Assembly: GCA_019459525.1 (NCBI GenBank)
Contig: JAIBEY010000039.1
Location: 62,001-126,000 of the forward strand
DNA length: 64,000 bases
From: Prolixibacteraceae bacterium
Lineage (GTDB): Bacteria > Bacteroidota > Bacteroidia > Bacteroidales > Prolixibacteraceae
Direction of reading: 5' to 3'
The notes under the pieces are model-generated. The model was not told the origin of the DNA and did no database searches. It saw nothing but the letters and a program-made list of their open reading frames with translations. Positions 42,763 through 52,133 of the stretch are shown here, piece by piece. Position 1 is the stretch's first letter; each line of letters begins with the position of its first letter. Made by a program: the position numbers and the translations under genes.

Positions 42763-43935
42763 TTAAATCTTTTGTTTTGTCCGTTCTTTCACCAGTGCCG
42801 ATGTCATTATCCGAACTTCTTTGTCAGTTAAGATATAATCATCTAAATCAGGATGTTTAATAAAACTTGCTTTTCCCATGGTTTGTTCAATGATTTCGGG
42901 CATTTGTAGAAAACTAATTTTGTCGTTCAGAAAAGCTTGTACGACTACTTCGTTTGCTGCATTCAGAATACAAGGCATGTTTCCGCCTTGATTCAGAGCC
43001 TCAAAAGCAAGTGCAAGATTACGAAAATTTTTTGTATTTGGCTGTTCGAATGTCAGCTTCGGGTAATCTAAAAAGTTGAAGCGTTTGAACGTTGACGGGA
43101 GTCTTTCCGGAAAATTCAGGGCATACTGAATGGGTAATTTCATATCGGGCAACCCCATTTGTGCTTTCATCGATCCATCGCCAAATTGAACGATTGAATG
43201 AATAATGCTTTGCGGATGAACGATCACATCAATTTGCTCTGGCTTTAACCCAAACAGCCATTTGGCCTCAATAACTTCAAACCCTTTATTCATTAACGAA
43301 GCCGAGTCGATGGTAATTTTAGCCCCCATATCCCAGTTTGGGTGTTTCAACGCATCCGCCCTGGTAACCATTGCCAGTTGTTCCATCGAGAATCCTCTGA
43401 ATGGGCCCCCCGAAGCGGTAAGGTATATTTTTTCTATTTCATTGTTAAATTCACCAACAAGGCATTGAAAAATGGCCGAATGTTCGGAATCAACAGGGTA
43501 AATATTTACTTTATTCTCGATAGCAAGCCGATTGATGATTTCGCCTGCAACCACCATGGTTTCTTTGTTGGCAAGGGCAATGTGTTTCCCGGCTTTTATG
43601 GCGTTACAGGTTGGAATCAGGCCCGAATAACCTACCATGGCCGTAACTACGATATCAATTGTACTCATCTGAACAACTTGCTGAAGTGCTTCCCTTCCGG
43701 CGTAAACCTTCACAGGTTCATCTTTTAGGGCTTCTTTGAGCTGATCGTAATGGCATGAGTTCGAAATGACCACCACATTAGGGTGAAACATTTTGGTTTG
43801 CTCAACCAATAACTCAACATTATTGTTTGCAGTCAATACTTCAACTTCAAAATGCTCCGGATTTTTAGAGATAACCTCAAGCGTTTGGGTTCCGATTGAA
43901 CCGGTAGATCCCAGAATTGCAACACGTTTGCTCAT
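42763..43935 (-). CDS. dxr: 1-deoxy-D-xylulose-5-phosphate reductoisomerase
   Basis: Second enzyme of the MEP isoprenoid pathway, making MEP from DXP with NADPH. 390 residues. Visible are the NADPH loop VAILGSTGSIGTQTLEV, the metal and substrate site YPVDSEHSAIFQC, TASGGPFRGF and DALKHPNWDMG with KITIDSASLMNKG. Length is standard. Upstream of rseP and downstream of the M23 peptidase gene, all on the minus strand. Confidence 0.96.
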   Translation of the reverse strand: MSKRVAILGSTGSIGTQTLEVISKNPEHFEVEVLTANNNVELLVEQTKMFHPNVVVISNSCHYDQLKEALKDEPVKVYAGREALQQVVQMSTIDIVVTAMVGYSGLIPTCNAIKAGKHIALANKETMVVAGEIINRLAIENKVNIYPVDSEHSAIFQCLVGEFNNEIEKIYLTASGGPFRGFSMEQLAMVTRADALKHPNWDMGAKITIDSASLMNKGFEVIEAKWLFGLKPEQIDVIVHPQSIIHSIVQFGDGSMKAQMGLPDMKLPIQYALNFPERLPSTFKRFNFLDYPKLTFEQPNTKNFRNLALAFEALNQGGNMPCILNAANEVVVQAFLNDKISFLQMPEIIEQTMGKASFIKHPDLDDYILTDKEVRIMTSALVKERTKQKI

Positions 43936-43943
43936 AAACAGGA

Positions 43944-44807
43944 TTAAAAATCAATGTACGTTTCAGGATCGAGGGCTAATCCATTGTGCCAAAGTTCAAA
44001 ATGCAGATGAGGTCCGGTTGTCAGTTCGCCGCTGTTGCCCATAATCGCAATTACTTCACCTGCCTTAACTTTCTCACCAATGTTTTTTAGCAATTCGGCA
44101 TTGTGCTTGTATGCCGAAATAATGTTGCTTTCATGTTGGACGAAAATGGAGTAGCCGGTATCCATAGTCCAGCCTGCGAATACCACTGTTCCGTCCAGGA
44201 CACAAGAGATGCGGGCATTTTGCTTCCCAACGATATCAACGGCTAAATGATCCGTTTTAATATTGAATTTATTTGTGATTAGTCCGCGAAGTGGGGTAAA
44301 GAAGTGGATGTTGGCAATACTCGGTAACCGTTTCCGGTTTTGCTGAATGGTTAAATTATTTTTTTCCTGGTTCAACTTATCCTCAAACATAGAGTCAACA
44401 TTAAAACTTCGGAATCGCGCCTCAGCTACTTTCAGCGATGAGTCTGATTTGTTGGTTGCTTCAGAGGGAACTTCGCCCGCAAACAATGTTTTTATTTTTT
44501 CGAAATAATTGTCCCTTGTTTTGATCTCGTTTTCCAACGAATCAACCAGAATATAATTACTGAGGATTTGCTGGCGTACTTTCGCGCTTGGGTATCCTGG
44601 TATGTTTTCTCGTAGTGGGGTGTAGGCAATAATTACGGTGGTAAACAGAATCAGCAAAATAGCTCCTAAACTACCGAGTGTAAGCACCTTGATAGGGGTG
44701 AGTTTGATGCTCCAAACCGTCTGAATCGTCGAATCATTGTAAATGATCAGCCGATAATGGTCTTTCAGCATCTGAAATATTTTTTTTCGCAGTTCTTTTC
44801 TGTTCAT
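43944..44807 (-). CDS. M23 family metallopeptidase (membrane anchored)
   Basis: Protein of 287 residues. One helix near residues 30-60 (VLTLGSLGAILLILFTTVI), a coiled region to about 160, then a LytM-like domain with the zinc site HLAVDIVG and HxH in GPHLHFELW. It would cut peptidoglycan cross-links, or act as an activator if the catalytic site is incomplete. Eight bases separate it from dxr, so they form one operon with rseP. Confidence 0.9.
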   Translation of the reverse strand: MNRKELRKKIFQMLKDHYRLIIYNDSTIQTVWSIKLTPIKVLTLGSLGAILLILFTTVIIAYTPLRENIPGYPSAKVRQQILSNYILVDSLENEIKTRDNYFEKIKTLFAGEVPSEATNKSDSSLKVAEARFRSFNVDSMFEDKLNQEKNNLTIQQNRKRLPSIANIHFFTPLRGLITNKFNIKTDHLAVDIVGKQNARISCVLDGTVVFAGWTMDTGYSIFVQHESNIISAYKHNAELLKNIGEKVKAGEVIAIMGNSGELTTGPHLHFELWHNGLALDPETYIDF

Positions 44808-44950
44808 TATTCGATTTTTCGAACAACAAAATTAGAAGAATTTGTAGAAAACTAACCTGATAGCCGGTTTATTAATACTTTTTAACGAAGCAATGTGTCT
44901 GTAAAATAAAATAATTTCACGACAGATTAGGAAAATCTAAAAGTAACGTC

Positions 44951-44958
44951 TATATTTG
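44951..44958 (+). promoter_or_regulatory. Promoter -7 box for the initiator tRNA
   Basis: TATATTTG matches TAnnTTTG exactly, 70 bases before the tRNA. The -33 element is weak. TATATTTG is a frequent form at stable RNA genes in this phylum (from general knowledge). Confidence 0.55.
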
Positions 44959-45028
44959 CACCCGCTAAGCAGAATACAAACTGTGAGGCGAAGTTCTAAA
45001 AAACGACGATACATTATCTAAGATACAT

Positions 45029-45101
45029 TGCGGGGTGGAGCAGTTGGTAGCTCGTTGGGCTCATAACCCAAAGGCCGTCAGTTCGAGTCTGGCCCCCGCT
45101 A
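45029..45101 (+). tRNA. tRNA-fMet (CAT), initiator
   Basis: Full cloverleaf. The CAT anticodon sits in a stem with the three G-C pairs (TTGGG CTCATAA CCCAA) typical of initiators. The D-arm GAGC...GCTC and T-arm GTCAG TTCGAGT CTGGC are present. The first acceptor pair is a mismatch (T1 and T72), another initiator sign; most bacteria show C1 and A72. The CCA end is not encoded. 73 bases. Confidence 0.95.
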
Positions 45102-45106
45102 CTACA

Positions 45107-45136
45107 AAGCTCTGGCATTTATGCCGGAGCTTTTTT
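45107..45136 (+). terminator. Terminator after the initiator tRNA
   Basis: AAGCTCTGGC (45107-45116) and GCCGGAGCTT (45123-45132), one wobble, then a T-run to 45136. Confidence 0.88.
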
Positions 45137-45224
45137 ATTTTCATCCGGTGGCTCCGGTTTTATACTTCAATGAAGTTCCCTGATTGTTTTGGAATAGCCT
45201 GTGTTTATTAAAATCGTAATCTTT

Positions 45225-45845
45225 TTACCGGATATTTCCTACCGAATTCTTTACCGTGTCGTGTTTCGTTTTGGCGGCAACTACTTTATAAGTGCCTTTT
45301 TCTACCAGAAGGCCAAAAAATACCTGCACTTTTGCTACATCTTTCGATGGCCCGTCAAGTGCTAAAGCCAATTCATATTCTCCATCCGATAGATTTAACG
45401 GCATTTTGAATTCATTTCCGGCATCGCTGATTTGCCAGATTATCTTTCCGTTGCTGTAACTCGAAACTGCCGCCGAAATAACAGCACCTCCCGGCAAAGC
45501 GCCACCCAACAACGAGGCTCTCTGTGATAGTGCACTCCCTGCGGCATGTAGGCCAGCATTTACTTTGGCCACCTCGGAGGGTGGCATCTCCGAAATCTTG
45601 TTTTTGGAGGCATCTATTAGAAAAGCTTGCTTATTGGGGAAAATCACAAACGATCCGGCGGCGTGGAGTCCGGCATTTACTTTTTCGCCAAAAGTAGCTC
45701 CTTGTGTTTGTTTTGGTACGGTTACATTCATCGAAATCCGGTTGGGCATTCCTCCGTTAATGTTCTTTACCGATTTTTCGGTTTGCCCAAATGACAGAAC
45801 AACTGAACTGATTAATAAAACCAGTGTGATTGAAGTTTTTTTCAT
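45225..45845 (-). CDS. Secreted protein with a duplicated KVNAGLHAAGS motif, unknown function
   Basis: About 206 residues: signal peptide (MKKTSITLVLLISSVVLSFG), then two copies of the motif KVNAGLHAAGS about 41 residues apart in a glycine-alanine rich stretch, then a compact domain with IIWQISDAGNEFKMPLN and VQVFFGLLVEKGTYKVV. I do not recognise the family. The frame opens at 45947, but the ATG at 45845 starts the signal peptide. No neighbour explains its role. Confidence 0.65.
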   Translation of the reverse strand: MKKTSITLVLLISSVVLSFGQTEKSVKNINGGMPNRISMNVTVPKQTQGATFGEKVNAGLHAAGSFVIFPNKQAFLIDASKNKISEMPPSEVAKVNAGLHAAGSALSQRASLLGGALPGGAVISAAVSSYSNGKIIWQISDAGNEFKMPLNLSDGEYELALALDGPSKDVAKVQVFFGLLVEKGTYKVVAAKTKHDTVKNSVGNIR

Positions 45846-45902
45846 GGTCATCTTTTTTATTCTGTACAACAATCGTTTGTGAACCAAAGTTCCGGACAGA
45901 AT

Positions 45903-45938
45903 AAAAAAAGCTGCCGGAACATTTGCCCCAGCAGCTTT
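45903..45938 (-). terminator. Terminator for the DUF4395 gene
   Basis: AAAGCTGC (45907-45914) and GCAGCTTT (45931-45938) form a stem; on the minus strand it ends in a T-run (A-run at 45903-45909 on the plus strand). Confidence 0.8.
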
Positions 45939-45960
45939 AAAAACCAAGATAATTTAAAAA

Positions 45961-46401
45961 CTATTTCTTATAGAACGGCAAAATCATAAACGTATAAATC
46001 ATACATCCAATACAGATGGCAAATAGAAATTCGAGACTGGCGAAAAAGATCAACATTCCCGCAATTACAATTGAAGCAATTTTAAGGTTAAGAAAAAATA
46101 AGCCTGAAATTAAGGCAATCATCAGAAAACCTAAACGAGCAGCAAAAACTTTTGGAGCCTTATCAATTAGCTTAACGGGTAAATTTAGTGCATGACTTAA
46201 ATAGTGACTTGCATAATTTAACGGACTGAATTTAACTTCGGTAAATGCGCGGATAAAAAAATCGGCCATCAAAAAAATAAATAGAATTGCCGAATTCAGG
46301 ACAAATGCTAATACAATGAGTCCAATAGTAAACATGGCATTTAGCCGTGTAACTTGTTCATTAACTCTTTGATCTGAAATTGGGCAAACCAAGTTCTTCA
46401 T
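45961..46401 (-). CDS. DUF4395 family membrane protein
   Basis: Protein of 146 residues. The opening CPISDQRVNEQVTRLNAMF, a conserved MADFFIRAFTEVKFSPL and a C-terminal FAICIGCMIYTF (paired cysteines in a helix) match the DUF4395 family of inner-membrane proteins. It has four hydrophobic segments. The function is unknown; in other bacteria it is found near thioredoxin-like genes, but none is present here. The gene ends in a clear terminator. Confidence 0.8.
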   Translation of the reverse strand: MKNLVCPISDQRVNEQVTRLNAMFTIGLIVLAFVLNSAILFIFLMADFFIRAFTEVKFSPLNYASHYLSHALNLPVKLIDKAPKVFAARLGFLMIALISGLFFLNLKIASIVIAGMLIFFASLEFLFAICIGCMIYTFMILPFYKK

Positions 46402-46665
46402 GATTTAAATTTTAATTTCCAGATTTAAACAATCCGTTCCGGATTTAGTTTCTTCCTTACACTAAATAAAAGACAAAAAAGTATCTTAATGCTGGTTGTA
46501 CTGAGTTACGCTGAATAACCGGCCTCATTCATAAACGTTAATTTCTACCGTTGTTGCACCCCGACCGAACAATAATTTGATTTTCAAAACCCGATACTTA
46601 AAATTGTCAGGCTAAAATTCCAATCATATTTATAACTTTATCGCTCATAATTATTCTGAAATAAG

Positions 46666-48051
46666 ATGTTTCAAGCTGAAATTTATATTCAAAGAAGAAA
46701 GATTCTTTGTGAAAAGATTGGTTCCGGGTTAATCCTATTTTGGGGAAACGACGAAAGTCCGATGAACTATGCCGACAATACCTATCATTTTAGGCAACAC
46801 AGTTCTTTCCTGTATTATTTTGGGATCGATTTTCCGTCGATTGCTGCCATAATTGATGCTGATAATCAGCGTGTAATTATATTTGGCGATGATTATACTA
46901 TAGATGACATTGTTTGGATGGGGCCGCAACCAACGATTGCGCAGCGGGCTTTGCTCAGTGGAATAACAGAAACGTTACCAACGGTTAAATTATATACCAT
47001 ACTCAAAGAAGCGCAGGCATCGCGCAAAGAGATTCACTTTTTGCCTCCTTATCGTCACGAAAATAAGATAAAGCTTCTGCGGTTCCTGAATATCAGGCCT
47101 GACCAGATTAACTTGAATGCCTCGTCAGAATTGGTGAAAGCGGTAATCAGCCAACGGGAGATTAAGTCGGCAGAGGAGATTGCTGAAATTGAAAAGGCTG
47201 TTGATATGTCGGTTGATATGCATATAACTGCCATGCAAATTGCCCGTCCCGGAATGACCGAGGCACAAATAGCTGCAAAAGTGCATGAAGTAGCCTTGGC
47301 GCAAAATTGCAATATTGCATTTCCGATTATAGCTACAATTAATGGTCAGACACTTCACAATCATTCTCATTTAAATACGCTGAAAGAAGGTGACTTATTT
47401 TTACTTGATGCCGGTGCCGAAACTCAAAGACATTACGCTGGCGATCTTTCGAGTACGTTTCCGGTGAGTAAACGGTTTACCGAAATTCAGAAGGACATTT
47501 ACCGGGCTAGCCTGAGGGCTCATGCTGCTGCCGTTGCGACAATAGCGCCAGGCGCCAGGTTTAAAGATGTCCATCTGGCAGCCTGTCGTTCAATTGCCAC
47601 ATCGATGAAAGAGATGGGGTTGATGAAAGGTGATGTGGATGAGGCGGTTGCCGAAGGTGCCCATGCGTTGTTTTTCCCTTGCGGCACCGGTCACATGATG
47701 GGGCTCGATGTTCACGATATGGAAGATCTAGGCGAAGTTTGGGTGGGTTACGATGGGGAAGCCAAGAGTACACAGTTTGGTCTGAAATCATTGCGATTGG
47801 CAAAAGAGCTCCGTCCCGGACATGTGTTTACAATAGAGCCTGGTATTTATTTCATTCCGGAATTGATCGATTTGTGGAAATCGGAGGGTAAACTGGACGG
47901 TTTCTTTAACTGGACTGAAATTGAAAAATTCAGAAACTTTGGCGGAATCAGAAATGAAGAGAACTTCCTGGTCACCGAAACCGGTGTTCACTTATTGGGC
48001 AAGTCGAAACCAAAAACGATAGAAGAGGTTGAGAATATCCGCAACATGTAA
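46666..48051 (+). CDS. Xaa-Pro aminopeptidase (M24)
   Basis: Enzyme of 461 residues that removes an N-terminal residue before proline. An N-terminal domain of about 170 residues precedes the pita-bread fold, with the five metal ligands: DAGAETQRHYAGDLSSTF (two Asp), GTGHMMGLDVHD (His), FTIEPGIYF (Glu) and RNEENFLVTE (Glu). The length fits the PepP type. It stands alone between the DUF4395 gene and the GH36-like gene. Confidence 0.93.
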   Translation: MFQAEIYIQRRKILCEKIGSGLILFWGNDESPMNYADNTYHFRQHSSFLYYFGIDFPSIAAIIDADNQRVIIFGDDYTIDDIVWMGPQPTIAQRALLSGITETLPTVKLYTILKEAQASRKEIHFLPPYRHENKIKLLRFLNIRPDQINLNASSELVKAVISQREIKSAEEIAEIEKAVDMSVDMHITAMQIARPGMTEAQIAAKVHEVALAQNCNIAFPIIATINGQTLHNHSHLNTLKEGDLFLLDAGAETQRHYAGDLSSTFPVSKRFTEIQKDIYRASLRAHAAAVATIAPGARFKDVHLAACRSIATSMKEMGLMKGDVDEAVAEGAHALFFPCGTGHMMGLDVHDMEDLGEVWVGYDGEAKSTQFGLKSLRLAKELRPGHVFTIEPGIYFIPELIDLWKSEGKLDGFFNWTEIEKFRNFGGIRNEENFLVTETGVHLLGKSKPKTIEEVENIRNM

Positions 48052-48216
48052 TAAGAGTCTATTTTTTATTTGTTTTCTCAAGCGATTTGATTTCTGATGG
48101 GTTACCCGCCAAAAAGTTATTGGTCGTTTGGGTAAAATGCTGATGTTTAGTATAATGATTCGACAGTCCGAACGTGATATTTTTTATAGATCATAATTTA
48201 TTTACGTCGGACTTAT

Positions 48217-48246
48217 TTGTTTTATAAATTTTGAGACATTATTTTG
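48217..48246 (+). promoter_or_regulatory. Probable promoter of the Tat-exported glycosidase
   Basis: TTG at 48217-48219, spacer 19, then TTATTTTG at 48239-48246. Leader of about 75 bases to ATG 48328. Confidence 0.45.
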
Positions 48247-48327
48247 CGATTCAAAAATAAAGTCCTTGTCTTTGTCTGTTAAAAGTTGTTAAATTTAGGG
48301 AATCCTATTTATAACCTAACGCGAGAT

Positions 48328-50418
48328 ATGCCTAACGGATCTTTTGAAAGAAGAACATTTCTGAAATTGATGGGTGCGGGATTGGGCGCAAGTTTTTGCC
48401 CACTTTCAAGTTTAGCCCAAATGTTTCCAATTCCACCTGCTGCAAGCCATATTGATTTTGTACTCGGCCGACCTGAGTGGATTTTACACGATGATGGTAC
48501 TTTTGATATTTATGCGGGCAGTATTCGTTTGACCAACTGCCGCCCCTCTATTAACGGCCAAAGTATTTTTGTGCGCAATACATTTATGGGAGATTCGCCC
48601 AAAGGAAAACGTATTATTTATGAAGTTGACGGTGGTTTTGTTATGCTCGATTTGCGAACACATTCAAATACCATATCTATCGGGGCCGAATTAAGTGGGA
48701 TGAAAAATGCGCCAATGTGGTTTAATCCGTTAGGCGAAGGGTATTTAACAGGAGCGAACCGTTTTTTTAAACAAGGACTTGGCACCGGAGGGCAATCCGG
48801 AATATTCGATATTCGGAAATCGACCAATAAAAAGGAAAGCCGATATCCGAACGAAGAAGCCTGGTCGTACGATAGTTTTCTGATGACCGGATTAATTGCC
48901 GAAAATGGGGATACGCTATCGATTGGGGCATACGAGCAAACCGATTTCATACAACGAAGTTGCCTATACAATCGCCCCAGACGTAAAGGCTTAGGCGATA
49001 GTCGTTTTGGCGAAGAGGCCGTATTTTTCGAATCGGGTTTTGCAACCGAAAATATTCCGCTGAAAGACGAATTCATCAAATTGCCCGACTTATTTATTTA
49101 TCATGGCAGTCAGCCTTATGGAACTATGCAAAATCTGGCATGGAGTATTTCCGAGCAAAATATGGCCCGCCGCGATACCGATACCAATTACTACTGGACT
49201 TCTTATCAGGATTTTCGCACTTCATTCAGTTATAAATATTTATTAGATCAGCTCACAATCCTGGATGAACTAAAACCTTCTATTCCTTTGCAAACGGTGC
49301 ACGTAGGTCCGGGATATTGCATCCCCGGCGATTGGCTTGATACACTCGACACCTGGCCTAAAACTATGGAAGACGTTGCCCGGGAGATTTTCAGGAGACG
49401 ATACCGTGCCGGAATTTATGTGGCGCCTTTTGTGGTACATGAAAAGAGTAAGGTTTTTAGAAATCATCCACGCTGGATATTAAAAGATTACCATGATGAC
49501 CCTATTGAAATGGGCGAAGATTCAGATGGTAAACTTTATGCACTTGATGGAACGCACGAGGATGTGAAGGATTATATCGGGAAAGTATTCCGGAATTTCA
49601 GGAAAATGGGCTTTACCTATTACGAGCTTGACTATCTGGAGTGGGGTTTGAAGGATTCGTCGGAGGTGCAGCACTCGAAAAAAGGCAAATCTTCGGTGCA
49701 GATTTTAAGAGCCATCATGGAAATTATCAGGGAAGAAATCGGTGCCGGAAGTTTTATTACGGCCAATAAAACTCCTTATTCACCCATGATTGGTTATGTG
49801 GACGCTGTCAGAATCGACCGGGATCACAACTGGAAATGGGATGATGAAACAACCGGACATATTCTGGAGGAAAGTTATAACACCCAGTACTTCAATAATG
49901 TATTCTGGCAAAACGATCCCGATGTCATATTCCTGCGCAACTACAAATCAGAATATACCAATGATGAACAAAAAAGTTTAGCGCTTTGGGCTGGTTTTAC
50001 CGGAGGTGCTATCGGTATTTCCGACAGTTTTAAAACTATGGAAAATGAGAAGTTGCAGTTGTGGCGATTTCTGGAACCTAATAAACGGCCGCAAAGCGCC
50101 ATCCTCCCATTTTGGGGAGCTGGTATAAAAAATAAAGTAGCCATTCGAAAATTAAAAAGGGAAAAAGCCTGGGCCGTTTTAATTCTGAATGATACCAGTA
50201 GCCCAGTTTCGGAAACCTACCAAATGTACGACTTAATTGGGGCGAAAGAAGCCTGGGTATTTGTTTGGGAACCTGGATTTAGTCTGGGTTTGGGAAAAGG
50301 AAACAGATTATCAGTTATTCTAGGGAGCCACGAGTCGAAGCTATACTTCATTTCTGAAGAAAAAGAAAACCCGGCATTAAACCTTACGATATCCGGACAG
50401 GAATTTTCAAACGAATAA
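48328..50418 (+). CDS. Tat-exported GH36-like alpha-glycosidase
   Basis: About 696 residues. The N terminus is a twin-arginine signal (FERRTFLKLMGAGLGASF), so the enzyme is exported folded; tatA lies 7 kb upstream. Residues from about 300 form a melibiase-type barrel with WLDTLDTWPKTMEDVAREIF, the nucleophile strand TYYELDYLEWG and the acid/base strand AVRIDRDHNWKWDD. The substrate is probably an alpha-galactoside or a related sugar; family GH36 is inferred from these motifs. The ATG at 48328 is preferred over an upstream TTG because it places the RR motif near the N terminus. It has no C-terminal T9SS sorting domain. Confidence 0.82.
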   Translation: MPNGSFERRTFLKLMGAGLGASFCPLSSLAQMFPIPPAASHIDFVLGRPEWILHDDGTFDIYAGSIRLTNCRPSINGQSIFVRNTFMGDSPKGKRIIYEVDGGFVMLDLRTHSNTISIGAELSGMKNAPMWFNPLGEGYLTGANRFFKQGLGTGGQSGIFDIRKSTNKKESRYPNEEAWSYDSFLMTGLIAENGDTLSIGAYEQTDFIQRSCLYNRPRRKGLGDSRFGEEAVFFESGFATENIPLKDEFIKLPDLFIYHGSQPYGTMQNLAWSISEQNMARRDTDTNYYWTSYQDFRTSFSYKYLLDQLTILDELKPSIPLQTVHVGPGYCIPGDWLDTLDTWPKTMEDVAREIFRRRYRAGIYVAPFVVHEKSKVFRNHPRWILKDYHDDPIEMGEDSDGKLYALDGTHEDVKDYIGKVFRNFRKMGFTYYELDYLEWGLKDSSEVQHSKKGKSSVQILRAIMEIIREEIGAGSFITANKTPYSPMIGYVDAVRIDRDHNWKWDDETTGHILEESYNTQYFNNVFWQNDPDVIFLRNYKSEYTNDEQKSLALWAGFTGGAIGISDSFKTMENEKLQLWRFLEPNKRPQSAILPFWGAGIKNKVAIRKLKREKAWAVLILNDTSSPVSETYQMYDLIGAKEAWVFVWEPGFSLGLGKGNRLSVILGSHESKLYFISEEKENPALNLTISGQEFSNE

Positions 50419-50538
50419 TCGCGAAACGGAAAAAATCCGGAACCTGATTCATATTTGATTGTTCTTAGTATCTCAATTTCTGTGAACTTTAGAAAATTTT
50501 ATAGTTTTCAGATGTCGGGGTTAATTTTTAGCGTAAAA

Positions 50539-50569
50539 TTGGCCGCTTCGGTGCATTTTTCTAATTTCA
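50539..50569 (+). promoter_or_regulatory. Possible promoter of the men operon
   Basis: TTG at 50539-50541, spacer 20, then TAATTTCA at 50562-50569 (six of eight). It lies 22-25 bases before the first gene. Confidence 0.4.
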
Positions 50570-50590
50570 CGCTTTTAAAATTTAATTCTG

Positions 50591-51028
50591 ATGATGTTTC
50601 CCAAACTTACTATTTCAACTCCCATAGCGTTAATCAACAAATACTCAGAAAATACGTTGGTCGATCATTTGGGGATACGATTCACCGCGGTAGGCGATGG
50701 TTGGGTTGAAGCAACTATGCCAGTCGATCGGCGTACTTTTCGCCCCGGAAATTTTTTGCACGGAGGGGCAAATCTGGCACTTGCCGAAACGGTTGCCGGA
50801 TTAGGATCTATGTTAATGGTTGATGTTCAGGAGTTCGATATCTTAGGTATTCAGGTCAGTGCCAATCATACCGGTAGTATAGCCGAAGGAGTTGTTTTTG
50901 CCCGTGCCGAAATTGTACACCCCGGGAGCCAAACCCATGTTTGGGATATTGAAATCAGGAACGAATCGGGGAAACTGCTCTCTACTGCACGAGTGACCAA
51001 CATGATTGTAAAAAGGAATGGGAAATAA
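50591..51028 (+). CDS. Hotdog-fold thioesterase, probable DHNA-CoA hydrolase
   Basis: Protein of 145 residues (or 144 from the second ATG). The PaaI-type pattern reads TMPVDRRTFRPGNFLHGGANLALAETVAGLGS, with the catalytic carboxylate in LAETVAG and the histidine-glycine turn. Overlap of its end with menF (11 bases) and its place at the head of the men genes suggest that it hydrolyses 1,4-dihydroxy-2-naphthoyl-CoA (the MenI step). The substrate assignment is by context; the fold is clear. Confidence 0.85.
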   Translation: MMFPKLTISTPIALINKYSENTLVDHLGIRFTAVGDGWVEATMPVDRRTFRPGNFLHGGANLALAETVAGLGSMLMVDVQEFDILGIQVSANHTGSIAEGVVFARAEIVHPGSQTHVWDIEIRNESGKLLSTARVTNMIVKRNGK

Positions 51029-52133
51029 TACAAACACAGCTGCTCTGCTTGATCAATTAATTGAAAAACAAATTGCTTTTGCCTGTTGGTTTAACCCGAA
51101 AGAGCCGGGCATGGGTCTGCTTGTTGGAAACGCATCGGATGTCGTATTTTTTGACCGGTTTGACCAGTTAAACGGGGAAGCCGGTTTTGTTTTTGCACCT
51201 TATTGCATTACCGAAGAAAGTCCGGTAATTCTGCTCCAATCAAGTACCTTTTTTGAGTCGTTTAGTTCCGAAGACAGCCTGGATGTATCGAAATTCGAAC
51301 CTTTTGAGTTAACGCAAAACGATGAAAATTGCCAGTTCCAGTCGAAAAACGATTACCTGAAACTCATTGAAGATACGGTTGCCGAAATTCGCGAAGGAGT
51401 TCTCTCTAAAGTTATCATTTCACGACAGATACCAGTAAAAAGAACCGATTCATCGCTCGGAAACGTATTTTTTCAGTTGCATAACCAAACACCAAACGCA
51501 TTTACTTACCTGGTTAATCTGCCGGTCTCTGGAATTTGGATGGGCGCAACTCCCGAAGTGCTGATTAAGTCGGATGGGAAAAACTTTGAAACCGTATCGC
51601 TTGCCGGAACCCAGGTTCGTAAACCGGAAGCTGATGAATATTATTGGAGTACTAAAGATATTGAAGAACAGGCATTTGTATCGAGGTATATGCTCGATGT
51701 GTTTTTTAATTTTGATATTCATCAGTATAAAACTACCGGCCCCGAAACCATGGAAAGTGGAAAAGTGGCACACCTGAAAACTTCATTTTTCTTTCCGGTT
51801 GAGAAGATCGAAAAATGCCTGGGAAACTTTATTGCTGAATTGCATCCAACGCCTGCTGTTTGCGGACTGCCAAAAAATCTGGCACACGAACTTATTCTGC
51901 GCAGGGAATCACACAAACGGAAATATTATACCGGATATCTGGGACCCTGGCGGCTCAACGGCCAGGTTTCGCTTTTCGTGAATTTGCGGTGTATGGAGAT
52001 TACTTCCCGTGAATTTATTTTGTACGCCGGAGGAGGAATTACAGCACGTTCGGTTCCAGAAAAAGAATGGGACGAAACCAATCAAAAGGCAAAAACGTTA
52101 CTTTCGGTGATTGAGAATGAAAATAACTATTAA
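51018..52133 (+). CDS. menF: Isochorismate synthase
   Basis: Opens menaquinone synthesis by turning chorismate into isochorismate. 371 residues with the chorismate-binding text VAEIREGVLSKVIISRQIPV, MGATPEVLIK, TPAVCGLPKNLAHELI and LYAGGGITARSVPEKEW. Its start overlaps the thioesterase gene, so they are coupled. menD follows after a 120-base hairpin repeat. Confidence 0.93.
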   Translation: MGNNTNTAALLDQLIEKQIAFACWFNPKEPGMGLLVGNASDVVFFDRFDQLNGEAGFVFAPYCITEESPVILLQSSTFFESFSSEDSLDVSKFEPFELTQNDENCQFQSKNDYLKLIEDTVAEIREGVLSKVIISRQIPVKRTDSSLGNVFFQLHNQTPNAFTYLVNLPVSGIWMGATPEVLIKSDGKNFETVSLAGTQVRKPEADEYYWSTKDIEEQAFVSRYMLDVFFNFDIHQYKTTGPETMESGKVAHLKTSFFFPVEKIEKCLGNFIAELHPTPAVCGLPKNLAHELILRRESHKRKYYTGYLGPWRLNGQVSLFVNLRCMEITSREFILYAGGGITARSVPEKEWDETNQKAKTLLSVIENENNY

